Notes: generated by a model not told the origin, from the sequence alone. Positions 1-11,840 are shown, counted from the first letter of the stretch. The stretch is 64,000 nucleotides of DNA from Melitaea cinxia (GCF_905220565.1 NC_059422.1:5658272-5722271), one strand, 5' to 3'. A program made the numbers and translations.

Positions 1-115
1 ATAACAATAAAACGCTACTTGAAATCAATATAATTTGACTGTGATCTTCTGTAAGGATGAAGTACTTCGTAAGTTGGGCTGCTTACGATTTTAAAGCTAT
101 TAAGCGGTACCTCAA
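1..115 (+). repeat. dispersed repeat family A (fragment)
   Basis: This stretch shares the core CTGTGATCTTCTGTAAGG and the GTCGGGCTGCT-like block with other copies near 15430, 20176, 24190, 26825, 34215, 37485 and 47110. It is an old retroposon-type repeat of unknown clade. The short reading frame here is incidental. Confidence 0.7.
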
Positions 116-864
116 ATAAAACTAATAGTTGCATATATATAATATAACATGACATAACATTTTTTATCGCTGGGAAATAAACCCAGCTGTGGCGCCACGG
201 GATGGTCGCACGCGACCGTGACACCCTGACAGTTGGCCTGCCTGTGCGGGCCGCCTTCGTCTAAAGAGCGCCCACGGGCAACAACATAACATAACCTAAC
301 ACAACAACACAACATAATCTTGCACAAGATAACAAGTGTGTCTACTATATGGTGGAGTCACTACCCTAGTCAAGCTGCTCCAGATATTTAGCAACATTGC
401 TCCTGCTATGCCCTCCCTCAATAATATCCCTGTTTAGTGCACTAAATCTATACACATCTACAGATTCATAGCTCTACAACTTTCTTTGATCACACTAGGG
501 GCGGCCTAGGCACACACTTTTATACTTAAATTAGACCACACGGATGCATTAATGCGGTATGGAGGAACCGACGATCATACGGGAAAAGCTAACAATCTTC
601 TATGTACGGTAAAAAGGGAATTATAGGAAAAACACCTCTAATTCAATGTGTTAAAGACTATAATCGCATGTCTGCTTATGTCTTAACGCATGATATCATT
701 CCGCGTGATTCTGAAGGGCTATGAAAAGTTTTATTAAACGTAATATATGCGTTGAAAAATATTAATTTTAATTTTTTTTTCATAAATTAAAGGATATTAT
801 AAGTTACTTAGTTCTTCTATACACTAGTAGAACTTGTATTAAAACTTATTAAAAGAAACTAGCT
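116..864. other. non-coding, no gene seen
   Basis: A GC-richer patch at about 180-285 (GGCGCCACGGGATGG, then GCGCCCACGGGCAAC) looks like another repeat remnant and is followed by an ACATAACATAACCTAAC-type simple stretch. The rest is AT-rich with stops in all frames. Confidence 0.5.
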
Positions 865-1065
865 GATGGCCGCAAACGTTATCTTGCCATATATGTTATT
901 AACCCCCTAAATCCCCATTATAACTTAAAGGTATAAGAAATAGATGATGGCCGATTAGATATACCCGATATGCACACAAAATTGCATAAAAATCGGTCCA
1001 GCCATTTCGTAGGAGTATGATAACTAACATTGTCACACAAGAATTTTATACATATAAAAAAAACT
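865..1065 (+). repeat. dispersed repeat family E (RTE-like 3' tail)
   Basis: The segment runs from a GCAAACGTTATCTTGCCATA block through AACCCCCTAAATCCCC to an AATCGGTCCAGCCATTTCG block. The same order recurs at 13225 (reversed), 32205, 32655, 43615 and 59940. Several copies begin or end with a CTGACCCGGC or GGGTCAGCTGG block, as RTE-clade LINE tails often do. Clade assignment is inference. Confidence 0.65.
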
Positions 1066-1559
1066 ATAAGAACTTTGACAGCTATAACACGCTGGACAGT
1101 TTTTTTCTGTCAATGTGTTTTACGCGCCAAAAGTATTGTTTTCTATATAGTTATTATTTTATTATGAATTTGAATTTAAATTCAGAAGCAACCACACATG
1201 CGGAGAGATATGTTATAGTTTAGGATAGCTCAAGTATAATTTTTAAAATTGTTATTGTTTTAAAATTTATCCCCAATAGCGAAAGGCAAAGGACTATAAT
1301 TCATACAGCCTAATTTGAATTTGTAAGTTTCGTTCTGATATATCAAAAGGCCGGAGCCAAGTCTGAAGTAACTTTATTTTTCTTCTGATTCGATGACTGG
1401 TAAAGTAAGGCCGAAGCCAAGTCTGAGATTTCATATAATTTTTAAAAAATATTATTGCTACTATAATGGCACACTCATTTTTTTTTAAGTATAAAACGAA
1501 CTGAGTAATAATTAAAATGAATACTATCATTGAAATCAGAAATCCTTTTTCTTTTACTT
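1066..1559. other. non-coding, short direct repeat
   Basis: No gene is seen. Two near-identical blocks reading AGGCCGGAGCCAAGTCTGA and AGGCCGAAGCCAAGTCTGA occur about 60 bp apart (about 1349 and 1409), suggesting a small degraded element. Confidence 0.4.
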
Positions 1560-1770
1560 AAAATCAAAATCTAAATCAAAAATAGCTTTATTCAAATAGG
1601 CTCCAGGAGCACTTTCGAATCGTCATTTTACAAATTAAAACTTTTAAAATAAATTATTATTTTTGTAACAGTGAAGCTACCACCGATTCGGAATGTAGAT
1701 TCTGCAGAGAAGAATCGGCAAGAAACTTACATACTGTAATACAATAAAAAGTGAAATATATCACAATTTA
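1560..1770 (-). repeat. LINE 3' tail, family G
   Basis: It contains AGCTTTATTCAAATAGG, TCGTCATTTTACAAATT and the block ACCGATTCGGAATGTAGATT, shared with copies at 17035, 31600, 38600 and 42130. The copy at 31600-32110 carries the C-terminus of a reverse transcriptase upstream on the minus strand, which fixes the orientation. Confidence 0.7.
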
Positions 1771-2275
1771 GACATCATAGTATTTTAAATCTTTACAACT
1801 ATTCTTAAAGAACCTCAAACATAAAATAACAATAAAAAAATATAAGCATAATTACTTTTAAGTAAAATTGAAAAGGACCTAAAAACCAGGTCACTTTCAG
1901 TCTATCTTTACAAAATTTTGAATTAAAAAATTATTCAGTTGCTTCCGTAACGAAAAAACGGTGTCATTTGAACTACCAACATTTTATAAATCTTTTTCTT
2001 TCCTATAAACTTTTCTTGTAACGGGAAAATGTCGTTTAAACTTATAAAGGCTTTGCTGTTCATTTTTTTTTTTTATGTTCGCAGTACGATTTGATGTTTA
2101 ATCTGTAATGATGACTAGTAAATTTCCCGCGATGATTAAAAACATAATTTTATTTTTATTGTCAATATTTTGATGTTATAAACATTCATTATATTGTATA
2201 GACTACTAATATTTTTTTTAATAAGATTAAGACATTAAGAAAAGAAGACATTAAGAAATGAAAACAAAAAAGAAT
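1771..2275. other. non-coding, no gene seen
   Basis: AT-rich sequence with no open frame worth reporting and no recognisable repeat. Confidence 0.4.
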
Positions 2276-2532
2276 CTACTACCACCTTGTAACTTAAATA
2301 GCCGACCAATGGCAGGATAACCATCCAACTGCTGGCTTTTAAATATACAGGCCGAAGACGGGCAGCAGCGCCTTCGGTGCGACAAAGCCAGCCTGCGGTC
2401 ACCAACCCGCCTGCCCAGCGTGGTGACTATGGGCAAAGCACATGAGTTTACGCCATTTTTGGCGTAAACTTGTGGAGGCCTATGTCCAGTAATAGACTGC
2501 GATATTCTGAACTGATAACGATGATGATGAAT
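2276..2532 (+). repeat. LINE 3' tail, family B (ATGATG-ended)
   Basis: The copy has the family order: CACCTTGTAACTTAAATAGC, GGATAACCATCCAACTGCTGG, CACAGGCCGAAGACGGGCAG, GTGGTGACTATGGGC, GGAGGCCTATGTCCAG, and a GATGATGATGA end. It is one of eight or nine copies in the window. This is a 3' untranslated tail of a non-LTR retrotransposon; the reading frames inside it are not genes. Confidence 0.8.
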
Positions 2533-3640
2533 ATTAGCGAACATATTTCAATTATTATCAACACATTTTCTTTAAAAAATTTCATTATTAACTAATTAAT
2601 TTTACGAACAACTCTTCAACGAACCAAAAAAAAATGGCGTTTATCATTGCCAGTTAAAAAATCGTAACAAGGATATAAAAACGAGGTATATAGGTATCCT
2701 CATTTTTTTATTCAGCGCTTTAATCACCGCATTTAACCTTTTCAACGCAACACAAACCTCCATACTCTATAGACAAACCTACTTTTTATTTCTCACAATA
2801 TAAACTGTATACAGCCCTCATCACAGACCATGTAAAATAAATCTCAAAGCATTCTGAAGCTGAGAGCACTTATATTTAAAGTCATTCGAGGTACAAGAAA
2901 ATATGCGTACTTCTCTCTCTCTATGAATTCTCTAGAAAAAAAAAAGAAAAAAGTGGAAATGTTGCCAGTACTACCGTACTTTGCGTTTTTATCGTTTCTA
3001 GGGTAATTCTTTGCTTGGTTATTTGTATGTTAAGTAGTTTTTTATTTGACGCCTAATAATCGCCTTTTTAACCGAAGTATACGGAGGGTGTGTATGTGTG
3101 TCTGTTTCTATGTACCGCTATAATTTCTAAACAAATCATCTGATTTAAATGATTTAAGCTTATAAGTATTAGGGTGTTCCCTACGTCGATAGCACATAAA
3201 ATTAATAATTACAAAAAACATGTGTACATAAAATGACTAAGGGGCAACAATACGAGCCTTATATATAAAAAAAGTTATTATGAATTTAGGAAAAAATTAT
3301 TCAAAATTTTTAAATATTTATTAAATGTTAGTCCATCATTGTTTGAAGGCAAATGTGTATTACAATATGTATATGTACATTCTTATATATTCCCGATTAG
3401 AAAAAATACGGTTTTATAAATCGGTTTGGCGATAAGACCGCCTTTGCACATTTGTTAACCGACATAGCCTATAGCCTTTCTCAATAAATGGGCTATCTAA
3501 CATTGTGTTAGCTTGCAAATTTATGTTTGTTAATATATGTCTTAATTTCCAATAAATATATCACATATAAAAATATTTTACTCATGGATTAAAAATAAAT
3601 TGTCAACTTCACTAAGAGTTATGAATAATACGGAAGTTTG

Positions 3641-3644
<4 letters not shown>
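2533..3644. other. non-coding, no gene seen
   Basis: AT-rich sequence. A short family H remnant (GCGATAAGACCGCCTTTGCACA) lies at about 3429-3452. No gene signal was found. Confidence 0.4.

Positions 3645-3701
<57 letters not shown>
3645..3701. repeat. (AT)n microsatellite
   Basis: About 28 uninterrupted AT dinucleotides. Confidence 0.95.
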
Positions 3702-3702
<1 letters not shown>

Positions 3703-4458
3703 AAAAATGTGTTAATATTATCTTGTATTTGTATTAGCAGTATTTTAAGTTCTTTGTAGCTCAATTTCGTCTTCCGGGTGTTTTGACTAAAATATTATTT
3801 CTTAGTCAATTGAACGCTTTTTTATTTATTTCATTATTGTTTCAATGAGTAAGGAGTGCATTCATCATTGCTACAAAGCAAGTTGGTTGTTTCAACTAAA
3901 AATTGGTGTTAAAAGGAATTATAATAAAAGTGTATTCGAAGAAGAACAGTCTTTTTAATTCTAAAATACTACAGAAGTTGAAGGTTTTTAACACTTGAAG
4001 GATTTTTTCAAATTAGAGCAGTAGTTCCTGAGATTAGCGCGTTCAAGCAAACAAACAAACAAAATCTTCATATTTATAATATTTGTATAGAATAATTAAA
4101 ACGTTGAATTTCTATAATGTCTGTAAATGAGTGTAAAAAAAAAATAAAGTAACATAAAAATAAATTCTGCTCGATAAAGATTTTTTTTTTTTTTACAAAA
4201 TTGTTATTTTCCGTAAATTTATACTAAATATGCTTTAAAGTATTAAATAAATAAACGAATTAAACTTGTTTCGCGATCAACGCTCTAGCCGTAAAGGATT
4301 CATCATCCCTTATCTAATTTGAAATTCTTTTACCTTTAAACATAAACACAAATCGACTTCGACCCTTCTAAATTCATTAAAAAGTCCGTTACCGCGGATC
4401 GAACAAATAAAACAATTTCAATGGAAAATGTTTGAGTTTAAGCTTGTCGCTTACCCCT
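3702..4458. other. non-coding with repeat fragment
   Basis: At about 4015-4085 lies AGTAGTTCCTGAGATTAGCG plus an AACAAACAAACAAA block, the reverse of family L, which recurs at 27960, 30053, 33740 and 57205. No gene is seen. Confidence 0.4.
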
Positions 4459-4944
4459 TATAATGGTCAAGCTTAGGTTGCTTCAGTACTTGGTGTACCG
4501 CGCTATATATAGTATATATGTATGTATATTGAGCTAGATTATTATAATTTTATAATTTATAAAATTGGTTGTCTGTAAAGTCGGCTTACGGACGATAGTT
4601 TTACGTGCTATAAAGAAACATTGATGAAAAATTGCATACTTTTATAAATTGATATGAATAATTATTACTGACTTATTTCAAACTACTAGCTCTGACTTTG
4701 CGCCAGAAGAGAGATAAATGTGTCACAATCCAATGTTTGGGCCGTAATACCTCTCTATAGCTTGTTCCGCTCTCTCACTCGCACGCTCAGGCTCAGCCGG
4801 AACGTGACACTCTTTCGTGCGTGCAGCCGGTGTTCAACGATTTATGAGACGTTATCACGTCAAAACATAACTGCTTAAAAACTTTATTACCGTGTATATA
4901 CGGCTTATTGCTATCATTTATAATGGTCAAGCTTAGGTTGCTTC
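4459..4944 (+). repeat. 460-bp-spaced direct repeats around a dispersed repeat (family J)
   Basis: The block AATGGTCAAGCTTAGGTTGC occurs at about 4462 and again at about 4922, as a 26-bp identical match. Between them, about 4561-4870 matches 39826-40100 in blocks such as GATGAAAAATTGCATA and GCTCAGGC, GGAACGTGACACT. Family J looks like a short non-autonomous element; its class is unknown. Confidence 0.6.
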
Positions 4945-4989
4945 TGTATTCAACTATTCAGTATATCGTGCTATACTGAGCTAGATGTA

Positions 4990-5796
4990 GCGAAATTTTA
5001 CTGTAAATAAAAATAGGTAAAAAAACTTTTTAAGTTAAACGGTTTTATGTTAAACATACATTGCAGTGTTTAAGATAAATGTACTAAAAACCAAAAAATA
5101 ATAAAATAGATACAGTCGTGGGAATTATAAACATATGCATAGACTAGACTAAAATAAAACCGTGGGGCACGTCAATTGTCTACAATCGTTGATTAAAATG
5201 TTTGTTTTGTAATGTTACACTATAATTAGGCAGTTGTTCAACCGACAACGATGGACGTGTGATAAGTAGGGCTAGAATGTGGAAACAAGCTAGCAAGCTC
5301 GATTATAAGCGAGTTTTAGGGTTTCATAGTGGTGAGCGAGTAGTACTTTTATCATATGTTTTGTCGATTAAAGACAAACTACGAGCAGTGAAACGATTCC
5401 TCGCCAGCCAGCAGTGTGAATGTCCAACGATAAACTAGTTGAAACATCTCTTTTATTTACATGGAGTGTATAACTATTAGAATTTCCATGAGCAAGAAAA
5501 TAGTTAGTAATTTCCTCACCGTCTGCGGGCCAACTGCCTATTTTAACGACGAATTAAACGATTCTTCTATCGCACATTAAGTCGATAATTTGTAGACAAT
5601 TGACGTGCCCCACGGTTTTATTTTAGTCTAGTCTATGCATATGTTTATAATTCCCACGACTGTATCTATTTTATTATTTTTTGGTTTTTAGTACATTTAT
5701 CTTAAACATTGCAATGTATGTTTAACATAAAACCGTTTAACTTAAAAAGTTTTTTTACCTATTTTTATTTTCTAGTTTTTAGTTTTTATTTCGCAT
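4990..5796. mobile_element. fold-back (long inverted repeat) element
   Basis: Bases 5005-5185 are the reverse complement of 5590-5770 without gaps (paired coordinates sum to 10775), with one mismatch seen at TTGCAGTG versus TTGCAATG. Outside this, AGCGAAAT and ATTTCGCA continue the arms imperfectly to about 4990 and 5796. Inside, TAGGCAGTTG (about 5228) and CAACTGCCTA (about 5530) also pair. The loop has no transposase reading frame. It is best read as a recently inserted or gene-converted non-autonomous DNA element. Confidence 0.8.
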
Positions 5797-5837
5797 TCTG
5801 TTTAATTCATTTAGTACTTCATTATTGCAAGGCCCAT

Positions 5838-6436
5838 CTTAAATATTGAGGTTGTATAGTGCACTGTATTCTTCTTGTCAAGCCCTTTTGTTTGATACCC
5901 ATATTGGTGGGATTGATAAAAAATTGTTATCAGACATTTGGTAGCGGCGGCCAGCTTAGATTTCAATTTTGCATAGTAAATTGTATTCTACTTGTTGAGA
6001 CCTTTCATTTGATACCCACGTTGATGGGATTGATAAAACCTAAGTTATCCGCCATTTTGTAGAGGCCGCCATCTTGGATTTTAATTTTATATAGTACATT
6101 GATTATACTGGTTGAGCACTTTCATTTGATACCCATATTGATGGGATCGATAAAACCTACGTTATCCGCCATTTTGTAGCGGCCGCCATCTTGTATTTCA
6201 ATTTTTTATAGTATATTGTATTCTGCTTGTTGAGCCCTTTCATTTGATACCCATATTGATGGGATTGATAAAACCTACGTTATCCGCCATTTTGTAGCGG
6301 CCGCCATCTTGGATTTCAATTTTTTATAGTATATTGTATTCTGCTTGTTGAGCCCTTTCATTTGATACCCATATTGATGGGATTAATAAAACATAAATTA
6401 TCCGCCATTTTGTAGTGGCGGCCATCTTGAATTTAT
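5838..6436 (+). repeat. tandem array, five units of 117-118 bp
   Basis: The marker GATACCC falls at 5894, 6011, 6128, 6246 and 6364, giving periods of 117, 117, 118 and 118 bp. Each unit holds TTCATTTGATACCCA, TTGATGGGATTGATAAAAC and a CCGCCATTTTG plus GGCCGCCATCTTG pair. Inner units are almost identical while unit 1 is diverged, as expected from unequal exchange. It could be the repeated 3' region of a retroposon or a small satellite. Confidence 0.85.
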
Positions 6437-7084
6437 AATGATAATGAATAAACATAATTGTATTGTCACCAAAATCCAAAGTGTATACAAAATTTCAGAT
6501 TAATCGGTTGACAGGAAGAGGGTGAAATTTGAATTACTAAATTTGACCCAAGAATAAATAATAAAAAATAAATAAAAAAATAAAACAAACGGGGTGAGCT
6601 AAATAAAACCGTTTAAAAAACGACTTGCGCAAAGTTTTTCCTATTATTTCTAATGTTTATTTACCCACAAATTTCAATTATATTAATGGTTTTTTTTTTA
6701 ATATAAAAACAAAAAAATGAATTTAAGTCTATTGAACTACTAATTTTATACATGTTTTTCTCAATATGATGTAATATTTAAGTTAATAATTTTGTTTAAT
6801 AATTTTGACCGTTTGAAGACAAAAGTGTTCAACTTGAATGACTCAGATATATATTTATATTACATATATACTAGTAAAGTATATAGGTTTTATAATTGAA
6901 TAGCTAAATTGTAGTTAAGTTAGTATATTTCCCAATTCTCTGACATTCATTTCAGAAGTGTAGTATACTGAAGAGATAGTAGGGTCACATCTGTCGTAGA
7001 ACCGATAGTGGGTGGAGCAAGAAGGTTCTCCAATGGAGCCCATGGTTCTGCAAACGTAGTGTTGGACAGTCAGATGTACCGACG
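6437..7084. other. non-coding, end of repeat region
   Basis: After the array come CACCAAAATCCAAAGTGTA and a (AATAAA)-rich run ending in GGGGTGAGC, which look like the trailing end of the same element. The rest is AT-rich with no gene. ATAAAACCGTTTAA at 6603-6616 also occurs at 5727-5740. Confidence 0.4.
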
Positions 7085-7160
7085 ACTTGAAGAGGGTGAT
7101 TGAGTCCTGTGACGTACCCTGGGTACTCTTATGTCCAGCAATAGACTGATGATAATGATG
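7085..7160 (+). repeat. family B tail fragment
   Basis: It ends in TATGTCCAGCAATAGACTG followed by ATGATAATGATGA, the end signature of family B. It abuts the LINE at 7161. Confidence 0.55.
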
Positions 7161-8260
7161 ATTTTTTTTTAAATATATAGACTAGCGCTTGACTGCGATC
7201 TCACCTGATGGCAAGTGAAGATGCAGCCTAAGGTGGTGCGCGCTTGCCTAGAAGATGCCTATTCACTCTTGATTTAAAGATACCCAAATAATAGTTCGTT
7301 GGAAAAACGGAAGCCGGAAGGGCATTCCAAATTTTTGCGGTGCGTATCAGGAACGAGGAAGCAAATCGTTTAGTGCGAGATCGTGGGATTTCAACCACAT
7401 AGCGGTGTAGATTCATGCGATGCCTTGCGGTTCGGTGGTAGAAGAGTGATGGTGGAACCAAATTGTATAGTTCTAGAGCACACTCTCCGAAATATAACCT
7501 GTAAAATACCGACAAACAGGCAACCTTGCGCCGATGTTCGAGACTTTGAAGTCTAGAGCAAACCAGCGATTTGTCACCGATGAGTCTTCTGGCGCGTCGA
7601 TCCACAGAATCCAAAGCAGCGAGCTGGTACTTGGCAGAGCCATCCCATAAGTGGCTGCAGTACTCCATACACGATCGAACTTGTGCTTGGTAGAGAGTAA
7701 GAAGCTGTTCCGGTGTGAAGTACTGCCTGACTTTATTGAGGATACCAAGTTTCTTACCAGCAAGCTTTGCCTTGGATTCTATGCATTGTCCGAAGTTCAT
7801 ATTAGACGAAATATTTATTCCTAGAAGATCAATACTATCGGTGATCGGTACAGATACACCCCGGAAAGTCGGAGCCAATGGGAATGGACTCCGTTTAGCG
7901 GTGAAAAGACATGCTTGCGTTTTGGAAGCATTAAATTTGACTAGGTTGGCGTCACCCCAATCGGATACCTCTTTCAAAGCCAAATTCATGCGTTCAACCA
8001 GAGCCTCTCTATGCTCATGAGTTTCAGCCCCACCAGCTCGGGGACCGGACACGTATCTCCCCGTAACAGTGCTGTCATCCGCGTACCCAAAGATACCAGG
8101 CCTGAGGAGGTCATTAATGTGAATCAAGAAGAGGGTTGCAGAGAGAACTGATCCCTGAGGGACACCGGCATTAACCGCCATCAAGTCAGACGAGGAGCCA
8201 TCCAAGACCACCCGAAATGATCGCCCACATGATAATTTCTCTCTTTCGTATACTAATCTG
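7161..8260 (-). mobile_element. 5'-truncated non-LTR retrotransposon (LINE)
   Basis: The element is read on the minus strand. It starts inside the reverse-transcriptase domain (about 8260), ends its reading frame at 7228, and has a short 3' untranslated part followed by a poly-A stretch (seen as T at about 7162-7171). It lies beside an older family B tail. No clear target duplication was recognised. Confidence 0.8.
7228..8211 (-). pseudogene. reverse transcriptase fragment, CR1/Rex/Jockey-like LINE
   Basis: About 327 residues remain open. The segment begins just before the RT motif AGVPQGSVLSATLF and continues through the catalytic box GYADDSTVTG (canonical YADD), a thumb region, and the lineage-typical C-terminal block RFASSFLIRTAKIWNALPAS. 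A full enzyme of this group has about 900 residues with an N-terminal endonuclease; that part and the first half of the RT are absent, so this copy cannot move by itself. The frame has no internal stop, suggesting fairly recent insertion. The exact clade is inferred from general sequence feel. Confidence 0.88.
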
Positions 8261-8708
8261 TACTAATTAAGGTTTTTGAGCTTAGCCGGTCTCAGGCTAA
8301 AACTTCATAAGTTCATAAAATATTTTATTAAACAACGGATGCTATATCAAGCTGTAATATCGCGTATAGTAAAAACCGAACCTTACGTGTATTAAATAAC
8401 AATAAATGTCAAACTTACATTTTAGCATTTACTACCATAGCCATAAAGACTTCAAAATATTTTTCGATGGTAACTTTTGTATTGAATATGAAATGACCTA
8501 ACTACCCCATGTAATTGAGCATAGACAATGGACAATTATTTTTTTATAAGCACTGGCCGAGTCAGAGCCAATAAATACTTTTTTTATAATGATCATTCAA
8601 CCTTGGAATAGAGCTGTCATTTTGAAATGAATTGGCTACTGATATTGGTCATATAACATGTAGGGTAAATTAAGAACGGCTAGTGTGAATAATTAAATTA
8701 AAATATAA
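8261..8708. other. non-coding, no gene seen
   Basis: AT-rich sequence without an open frame or clear repeat. Confidence 0.4.
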
Positions 8709-9050
8709 GTGCTGTGTGGCTATGCCACTAAAGAATTTAGCCACCACCTCTCTTCCCGTGGGTGTCGTAAGAGGCGACTAAGGGATAGCAAGGTTCCACA
8801 ACCACCTTGGAACTTAAGAAGCCGACCGATGGCGGGATAACCATCCAACTGCTGGCTTTGAAATACACAGGCCGAAGACGGGCAGCAGCGTCTTCGGTGC
8901 GACAAAGCCAGTACTGCGGTCACCAACCCGCATGCCCAGCGTGGTGACTATGGGCAAAACACATGAGTTCACGTTATTTTTCGCGTAAACTTGTGGAGGC
9001 CTATGTCCAGCAGTGGACTGTATAGGCTGTAATGATAATGATGATAAGTA
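8709..9050 (+). repeat. LINE 3' tail, family B (long copy)
   Basis: It starts at GTGTGGCTATGCCACTAAAG, continues with CTTCCCGTGGGTGTCGTAAG and the core blocks of the family, and ends in TGATAATGATGATAA. This is one of the most complete tail copies in the window. Confidence 0.85.
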
Positions 9051-10857
9051 ACTAAGTTTTGATTTGTATTACGTCACTGATATCTATGTCGCTATGTTTT
9101 AGTGTATTTTATTTATATATTTGCTATAATATTATTGTCATGTGTATATGTTTATCAGTACTCGCATATTGCATAATTGTGTATGCATACATTTGTGTGT
9201 TTTTCTAGGTGTGTGTGTGTGTGTGTGTACGTGTTTGTTTGTTGTTTGAAAAGAAAGAAGGAAAGAAAAGTTGTATATTGACCTTAGCACATAAACAGTT
9301 TACAAATTATAAAATTAAATATAAAAATAAAATTAATATCAATGCACATACGGCAAATCCAATTCGTGAGTTTATTTAAATTCTTTATTTTTTCTTTATA
9401 GCATTATTCTGCAACAATAACTTATAAAAGTCCATTGAGTAAAAGGCTAGCTTAAAACTTTACATCCTTATCTACCAATAAACTAGACGACCAGTCAATA
9501 CGACTAGCAGAAAAATATGTTGTGTATGAATACAAAACTATAAGAAATAGATATTTTTGTGTGATTTGATATTCTTACAACCAATTAGACATTATTACCT
9601 ATAGAATTTATTCGTAGTAGTTCTATAGTATCTGTTCATAAACTAATCTATGACAAGCCGGACCTTAAACAAGCTAGGGGTAAGAAAATTAATTATTAAA
9701 ACACTCATATGTTCAACAGAGGGTACTTTGATACTCATTCACTGGACGCAGCTGCCATTAAATATTACTTGATAAATAGCCTAGGCCTTATAAACTTATG
9801 CCTGTGCCTAGATTTAAAAAAAACAATGGGATCTTGTTCCCTTGTAACTACTCTATGTAATTATAGAGAGGACTTCTAAGGAGGTTTTTGTTTGAAAGAG
9901 TTTTTCTATGATTATATATTTGTATGTATGTATGTATGTATTTTATCTATATGTATATATTTGCACTGTCTATGTATGTGTCGTATGTAGTATGCTTTAA
10001 AAATATATGCAAATTGTACAATAACTCCACCCAGCAACGATGTATTTTGTTAGTAAAATTATTTTCAATAATTTGATTACAAATATTAAAGTGACAAAAA
10101 AGTAAAAGTCATAACACTATCATCATGATAGTTTTACAAAAAAAATAATACTTGACAGGTCTAATTCATCTTTATGAGTTTGAATAGAAAACATACTAAT
10201 AGTTAAACATAATAATTTTAGATGTACTGGATAACTTTTGATAATTTAATTGAAATTTTTTACAACTTTCTTTAAATATGCAATCATATTATGATGCTTC
10301 TGCTGCTACACGCGACTATAGAGAGCGGTAATATTATACCAGCATGAGAATCTTGTTTGCCACAGTATTATAGTTAAAGAAAACATTCACATCATTTTTT
10401 TTCCCAAATATCTTAATGTCATTTGTCTTTTGTATGTCAAAAAGATGTTTTTAATCACAGATTAATAAAAAATGTAGACATTTACAAAAGAAATAATTAA
10501 AATTTAGGTTCCTAATTAATTTTCCATTTACGTTCTTAAACAAAACGAAAATAATAAAAACGTTCACAGTTGTCCATTTGAGGGATAAACAAAATTGACA
10601 ATTTTTCAAACCGCAGAGCAACGCCTGCTGAGGCTGGAAAGTAATTAGCTGGAGACGCTCACAAAGAAAAAAGTAGAGTTCAATTTACAAGCACTAAGCG
10701 ATATTTTTAAAAGTAATTTCTAAAATAGTAAAGGATATTCGGTAACATGCCAACAAACAATCAGCTGGTCATCTGATGTATTACTCCTAATTTAGTTTTT
10801 TTGAAACAAGGTTAAGCAAGGAATATCTTAAGGGAAAATACCTTATTTAAGAAAAAA
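9051..10857. other. non-coding, two microsatellites
   Basis: Contains a (GT)n run at about 9211-9228 and a (TATG)n run at about 9925-9943. Otherwise AT-rich, with no gene or recognisable element. Confidence 0.4.
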
Positions 10858-11290
10858 ATGCTGCTCTCAATCTCAAGTAATTGTTGTATTTCTATGGTTA
10901 GTGAGATGGCTAAAGCTACTGGAGAAGCAATGTATTATCAGGGTCAACAATGCGTTTGTAATGCTCCCGATTTTGCAAGTGTCAATAGGCGTCCGGGCGG
11001 CACGGTTTTTCTATTTGCGATGCCGTTGCATTCCACTATAACGATGAGGGTACCGCTGGCTGACCAAAGCGTTCCAGCAGCCTTACACTCTCTTCGCCTT
11101 TTGGTGACAGGAAAAAATCCGTAAAAGCATATCCTAGCCTTATTAAAGGTGTCATAGGCTACGGCAACCGCTTACCTTACCTCGACTAGAAGCTTCTTAG
11201 GTAGACTGTACACATGTTAGCAGCTCTAGTGGCACAATAATATTGATATTCACGGCACCCAAGAAGCTTCTAGTAGATTACCGGCTGTAA
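10858..11290 (-). repeat. family A fragment with a hairpin
   Basis: Bases 10935-10995 resemble the reverse of the family A head (GTCAACAATGCGTTTGTAATG compared with GTCAGCAATGCGCTTGTGATG in other copies). Downstream, 11185-11202 pairs with 11257-11274 around AGAAGCTTCTT, with one wobble and a 54-nt loop. The 88-codon frame over 10858-11124 is explained by the repeat. Confidence 0.45.
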
Positions 11291-11534
11291 GAAGAGCTGA
11301 GTTGAATAAAGAAGGAGGTTCAAGAATTTCCAGTAACTGAGCCATAATAAATTGACTAGTATACTATTCTGTCGTGAATATCTCATGACTTGGACCACCG
11401 AAAACTTTAACAAAGTGCCCGATGTATTAATCGTAACACTGAAGATGCTTAATGATTAATTGCTTTTTATATTTTATTGAAGACAACGTGCTCTACTAAA
11501 AAGTCTGCATATATCATAACTTTCGACTTGACTA
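11291..11534. other. non-coding, nothing recognised
   Basis: No gene or repeat recognised. Confidence 0.3.
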
Positions 11535-11840
11535 TATCCGCCAACCCGCAATGGAGCAGCGTGAAGGATTAGGTTCCGATCCTTCTCCTACATCGAAAAA
11601 GAGGCCTATGCCCAGCTGTGGGATGTTACAAGCTGAATGCGTGCATGGCCTTTAAGCTACTTTGTAAGGAAATAAATGTGTTCGATCCGATCTCCTGCCG
11701 ACCTGATAATATTATTATCATATGTGTTGTGCTTAAATGGGGGCTTCGTGTACTACCCTTTAAACTACTTTGTAAAGAAATAAATGATTTTTTCTAGAAA
11801 TGGCCAGCAGTGGGATGTTACAGGCTGGGTCATATCGTTT
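11535..11840 (-). repeat. SINE family C fragments (two)
   Basis: Two partial copies lie here: 11535-11640, ending in GAGGCCTATGCCCAGCTGTG and GGATGTTACA, and a shorter one at about 11800-11835 (CAGCAGTGGGATGTTACAGG). Fuller copies are at 14358 and 60160. Confidence 0.65.

Noticed and set aside
2251..2544. 97-codon minus-strand frame, and similar frames at 8720, 24412, 29250 and 47524
   Set aside because: All are translations of family B LINE tails, which are untranslated 3' regions.
10858..11124. 88-codon plus-strand frame
   Set aside because: Part of it matches family A reversed; no domain, splice context or start evidence.
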